64,000 bases of DNA from contig JANPIN010000077.1 of NCBI GenBank assembly GCA_031425035.1, forward strand, positions 56,854-120,853, given 5' to 3'. Under the pieces are notes generated by a model. That model ran no database searches. It was not told the origin of the DNA and saw only the letters and a list, made by a program, of their open reading frames with translations. The DNA comes from M3007 sp031425035. Its GTDB lineage: Bacteria > Bacteroidota > Bacteroidia > Chitinophagales > Saprospiraceae. Below, piece by piece: positions 61,155-64,000 of this stretch (the stretch's first letter is position 1; the number at the start of each line of letters is the position of its first letter). The position numbers were made by a program, and so were the translations under genes.

Positions 61155-63632
61155 ATGGCAAAGCGCAAAAGCGGACAACTCGGACTAAATTTCGACGGCG
61201 AACGGGTCTCGAAACTCTTCGGGATCTTCTGTTTGTTCCTTTCATTTTATTGTTTCGTCGCGTTCGTCTCCTACCTGTTTACCTGGCAGAACGACCACGA
61301 CGTAGTATTCCATTTTTCCTGGGATATGTTTCTGGCCGATGTTCAGGTGGACAACTGGCTGGGACGGCTCGGCGCATTTCTCTCCGACAGTATCATTTAC
61401 TGGGGCTTCGGGGTGGCGTCCTTCGGATTTGTGTATTTGCTGTACAAATATGGCATGGCCTTCGTGCGCCGTACCCCTGCCGGCTCGATGTACGGCACGT
61501 TACAGCGTACGGTCATCTACATGGTCATCGTGTCGATCGTTACTTCGTTTTTTTTCCAGAAATTTCAATTCCCCTGGGGCGGCGTTTTCGGACAGGGTAT
61601 TAGTGAATATATTCAGAATCTGGTGGGCGGCATCGGTACGCTGGCCCTCATGTTATTTGCCATTATTGCCACCTTCGTGTGGTCGAATAACCCGAACCTG
61701 GAAGAATTCACCTGGCCGAAACTCTGGGAAGAAACCAAAATGGCCTGGCAGGATCTGCTATCCGGTAACTTTGCCAAACGCCAGCGGGAAATGCCGCTCC
61801 GGGCGCCGCGAACCGTCCGGGCCGACGTGCCGGTGCCGCCCGGCGACTCCATCCCGGGCATGGAAACGGTGAATAATGTGCCGCCGCCGCCGCCCGCCCC
61901 GCAACTGGCGCTGGACCTCAGTCAACGCAGCGCGCTTTTTGCCGACGTGCCTAAACAGGAAACGCCGCGGCCAAGTACGAGTCTGCAACCGAACTCCGAT
62001 GATTTTGAGATTATCGCCGCACCACCGGTGATCACCTCGCCGGAAGAAGCGGATGTTTATAAAGCCCCGGTCGCTATCGTGCAGGAAGATAATCCCAATC
62101 TTTCCGAGCCCTACGACCCCACGCTGGATCTGTCGCACTACGAATTTCCGCACCTGCAACTGCTGATCGATCACCCCGATCAAACCCTGGAAATTGACCG
62201 CGAAGAGCTGGAAACCAATAAGAACCTGATCATTCAGACGCTGCTCAATTTCAAAATTGAGATCGAGAAAATACGGGCCACCATCGGCCCGACGGTGACG
62301 CTGTACGAAATTATTCCGGCCAAAGGCATTCGTATTTCCAAGATCAAAAACCTGGAAGACGACATCGCCCTGAGCCTTTCCGCCCTGGGTATACGGATCA
62401 TTGCGCCTATTCCCGGCAAGGGCACGATCGGTATTGAGGTGCCGAATAAAAACCGCCAGATCGTGGGGATGCGCGAAGTGCTGCTCAACGACCGTTTCAA
62501 ACGGGCCAAAATGGACCTGCCGATTGCGCTGGGCAAAACCATTCAGAACGAGGTGTTTGTGGCCGATCTGACTAAAATGCCGCACTTGCTGATCGCCGGC
62601 GCTACCGGTCAGGGTAAATCCGTGGGCATTAACGTGGTGCTGATGTCGCTGCTGTACAAAAAGCACCCCTCCCAGGTTAAACTGATCCTGATCGACCCGA
62701 AAAAGGTGGAGCTCTTCCCGTATTCGCGGCTGGATAACCACTTCCTGGGCTTCCTGCCCGATCAACTGGAACCCATCGTGACCGACACGACGAAGGTGGT
62801 GCACACGCTGAACTCCCTGATCATCGAAATGGAAACGCGTTACGACCTGCTGAAAAAAGCCGAGGTGCGCAACATTTCGGAGTATAACGACAAGTTTGTG
62901 GCGCGTCGACTGAATCCCAACAAGGGCCACCGTTTCCTGCCGTATATCGTGCTCATTATCGACGAATTCGCCGACCTGATCATGACGGCGGGCAAGGAGA
63001 TCGAACTGCCGATCGGCCGTCTGGCCCAACTGGCGCGTGCCGTGGGTATTCACCTGATCATTGCGACCCAGCGACCTTCCGTCAACATTATTACCGGGGT
63101 GATCAAAGCCAACTTCCCGGCGCGGATTGCCTTTAAAGTGGCTTCCAAGGTCGACTCCCGTACCATCCTGGATGCGGGCGGCGCCGAGCAGTTAACCGGT
63201 CGCGGCGACATGCTGCTATCCGTCGGCGGCGATATTATCCGTTTGCAGAGTGCCTTTGTGGATACGCCCGAAGTGGAAAAAGTGATCGAATTCATTGCCA
63301 ACCAGCAGGGCTTTGCGGAGCCGTTTTTCCTGCCCGAATTTCATGCGGACGGCGAAGGCGGCAGCGCCGAAACCAAGGAATTCCGCCTCTCCGAAATGGA
63401 CGATATGCTGGAAGACGCCGCCAAACTGGTGGTGGAAACCCAGCATGGTTCCACGAGTATGATCCAGCGGCGGATGAAACTGGGTTATAACCGGGCGGGG
63501 CGGATTATGGATCAGCTCGAAGGTCTGGGCATTGTCGGTCCGGCGGAAGGTTCCAAACCCCGGGAAGTGCTCTTTTACAGCATGGATGAACTGACAAGGT
63601 TCATGGCGGAGTTGAAGAATCGGAAGGGGTAA
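61155..63632 (+). CDS. ftsK: DNA translocase FtsK
   Basis: 825 residues. Four N-terminal membrane helices (about 20-175), a linker rich in Pro (DNVPPPPPAPQLALDL), then the RecA-like motor: beta/alpha domain LLIDHPDQTLEIDREEL to GTIGIEVPNKNRQIVGMREVL, Walker A GATGQGKSVGINVV (about 482-490), Walker B YIVLIIDEFADLIM (about 600), and AQLARAVGIHLIIATQRPSVNIITGVIKANFPARIAF. The C-terminal gamma winged-helix (STSMIQRRMKLGYNRAGRIMDQLEGLGIVGP) reads KOPS-type polarity sequences on the chromosome. It moves DNA through the septum and activates XerCD at dif. Typical gene length for Bacteroidota. Confidence 0.96.
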   Translation: MAKRKSGQLGLNFDGERVSKLFGIFCLFLSFYCFVAFVSYLFTWQNDHDVVFHFSWDMFLADVQVDNWLGRLGAFLSDSIIYWGFGVASFGFVYLLYKYGMAFVRRTPAGSMYGTLQRTVIYMVIVSIVTSFFFQKFQFPWGGVFGQGISEYIQNLVGGIGTLALMLFAIIATFVWSNNPNLEEFTWPKLWEETKMAWQDLLSGNFAKRQREMPLRAPRTVRADVPVPPGDSIPGMETVNNVPPPPPAPQLALDLSQRSALFADVPKQETPRPSTSLQPNSDDFEIIAAPPVITSPEEADVYKAPVAIVQEDNPNLSEPYDPTLDLSHYEFPHLQLLIDHPDQTLEIDREELETNKNLIIQTLLNFKIEIEKIRATIGPTVTLYEIIPAKGIRISKIKNLEDDIALSLSALGIRIIAPIPGKGTIGIEVPNKNRQIVGMREVLLNDRFKRAKMDLPIALGKTIQNEVFVADLTKMPHLLIAGATGQGKSVGINVVLMSLLYKKHPSQVKLILIDPKKVELFPYSRLDNHFLGFLPDQLEPIVTDTTKVVHTLNSLIIEMETRYDLLKKAEVRNISEYNDKFVARRLNPNKGHRFLPYIVLIIDEFADLIMTAGKEIELPIGRLAQLARAVGIHLIIATQRPSVNIITGVIKANFPARIAFKVASKVDSRTILDAGGAEQLTGRGDMLLSVGGDIIRLQSAFVDTPEVEKVIEFIANQQGFAEPFFLPEFHADGEGGSAETKEFRLSEMDDMLEDAAKLVVETQHGSTSMIQRRMKLGYNRAGRIMDQLEGLGIVGPAEGSKPREVLFYSMDELTRFMAELKNRKG

Positions 63633-63670
63633 TAATTTAGATCCGGGCTTCATTCAGTTAAATTTTAGCG

Positions 63671-63880
63671 ATGGGACAAATTGAAAGTCGGCACATTCCA
63701 ATTTTTCATACGTTGGAAACTATCGAAAGGATAAATAAGCATGTTGTTCTGCATGAAAGTTCAGAACAACCGGATAAGATGGCTATCGAGCTATGGCGAC
63801 GTATTCGTGCTGATCTCCAACGCCAACTCCGTGACATGCTTGCCGAACTGGATGCTTTGCTACCTTTGAGCAAGGGCTAA
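63671..63880 (+). CDS. Small hypothetical protein (69 aa)
   Basis: 69 residues, MGQIESRHIPIFHTLETIERINKHV... ending DMLAELDALLPLSKG. It is helical and charged, with no signal peptide. I recall a family of small Bacteroidota proteins with this opening (xQIExRHIPIFHTLETI) but no known function. It stands 38 bp after ftsK on the same strand, so it may be cotranscribed, and is followed by the tandem palindromes at 63897-64000. Confidence 0.6.
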   Translation: MGQIESRHIPIFHTLETIERINKHVVLHESSEQPDKMAIELWRRIRADLQRQLRDMLAELDALLPLSKG

Positions 63881-63896
63881 TAGGTTTTCGGTTGAA

Positions 63897-64000
63897 CATA
63901 GGGAGCCGTCGGACGACAAAAAAGTCGTCAGACGGTGGGGAGGGATGACAAGCATAGGGAGCGGTCGGACGACAAAAAAGTCGTCAGACGGCGGGGAGGG
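63897..64000. repeat. Tandem palindromic repeat, two 48-bp units at a 56-bp period (continues past window edge)
   Basis: Unit 1 spans 63897-63944 and unit 2 spans 63953-64000, with the 8-bp spacer ATGACAAG between. Each begins CATAGGGAGC and ends GGGGAGGG. Each contains a stem-loop: GTCGGACGAC and GTCGTCAGAC around AAAAAA, a 12-bp stem (including an outer CC/GG pair in unit 1) with one mismatch. The two units differ at only two positions (C/G at the 11th base and T/C at the 40th). The second unit ends exactly at the window edge, so the total number of units is unknown. Confidence 0.85.

Noticed and set aside
63897..64000. CRISPR array
   Set aside because: Spacer is only 8 bp, the repeat unit is 48 bp and strongly palindromic along its length, and no cas gene is in the window.
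1..64000. tRNA, rRNA, riboswitch and insertion-sequence genes
   Set aside because: No transposase motif (DDE, HUH), no cloverleaf-like CCA-ending stretch, no T-loop motif (GGTTCGAATCC) and no ribosomal RNA signature were noticed by eye. A covariance-model scan would be decisive.

Overview
The window looks like a chromosome segment of a free-living Bacteroidota bacterium, most likely of the Saprospiria/Lewinella-type lineage. The evidence is a complete SprA (the outer-membrane translocon of the type IX secretion system, T9SS), three large secreted proteins ending in T9SS type A sorting domains, a TonB-dependent receptor with a carboxypeptidase-like plug extension, LytS/LytTR signalling, the futalosine menaquinone enzyme MqnC, and promoters of the Bacteroidota type (-7 TAnnTTTG) instead of -10 TATAAT boxes. 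Base composition is moderate (a little over 50% GC by eye). I see no rRNA, tRNA, prophage, transposase or CRISPR array. The lineage is inferred from gene content, not from a marker-gene comparison.

Layout. 0-6.5 kb: the N-terminal part of a glycogen branching enzyme (runs off the left edge), a divergent Crp/Fnr regulator, an OmpA-family protein, a glutaryl-CoA-dehydrogenase-like enzyme, a small conserved protein and a cystathionine gamma-synthase-type enzyme. 6.5-9.8 kb: a surface-polysaccharide cassette (flippase, methyltransferase, glycosyltransferase 4) with overlapping or nearly abutting genes. 10-16.7 kb: two tandem giant T9SS cargo proteins that share a C-terminal half but have different N-terminal halves. 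16.8-24 kb, all minus strand: inositol monophosphatase-like protein, saccharopine-dehydrogenase-like reductase, DUF4197 lipoprotein, a dihydroorotase homologue that has lost its metal ligands, an 801-residue membrane protein and a family 2 glycosyltransferase. 24.3-32.8 kb: sprA and ruvA. 32.8-37 kb: a polytopic membrane protein, then an epimerase / sensor kinase / LytTR regulator operon. 37-42.6 kb: a GxxExxY protein framed by palindromes, a TonB-dependent receptor, a FolB-CWC fusion, a small lipoprotein and a MATE exporter. 42.8-50 kb: mqnC, MsrA lipoprotein, M1 and M4 metallopeptidases. 50.2-64 kb: DUF4129 protein, HemW, MscL, an NTF2-like protein with a histone-H1-like tail, a J-domain coiled-coil protein, GpmI, a polycationic exported protein, an M14 peptidase, an FAD-dependent dehydrogenase, a lipoprotein, FtsK and a small unknown protein.

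How it fits together. SprA would export the two repeat-rich adhesin-like proteins and the M4 protease made from the same window; the M1, M4 and M14 peptidases plus the TonB receptor suggest a protein- or polymer-degrading lifestyle. The polysaccharide cassette and the two minus-strand glycosyltransferase-type genes would decorate the surface.

I do not see a clear, complete, undescribed system. The most unusual signal is in the gaps between genes: at least five different palindromic or tandem-palindromic elements (1824-1971 with a second family member at 44001-44128; 24062-24264; 36991-37153 next to a GxxExxY gene; 46720-46850; 63897-64000). These are my best candidates for something mobile or structurally functional. 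A possible 21-residue membrane microprotein lies upstream of ftsK.
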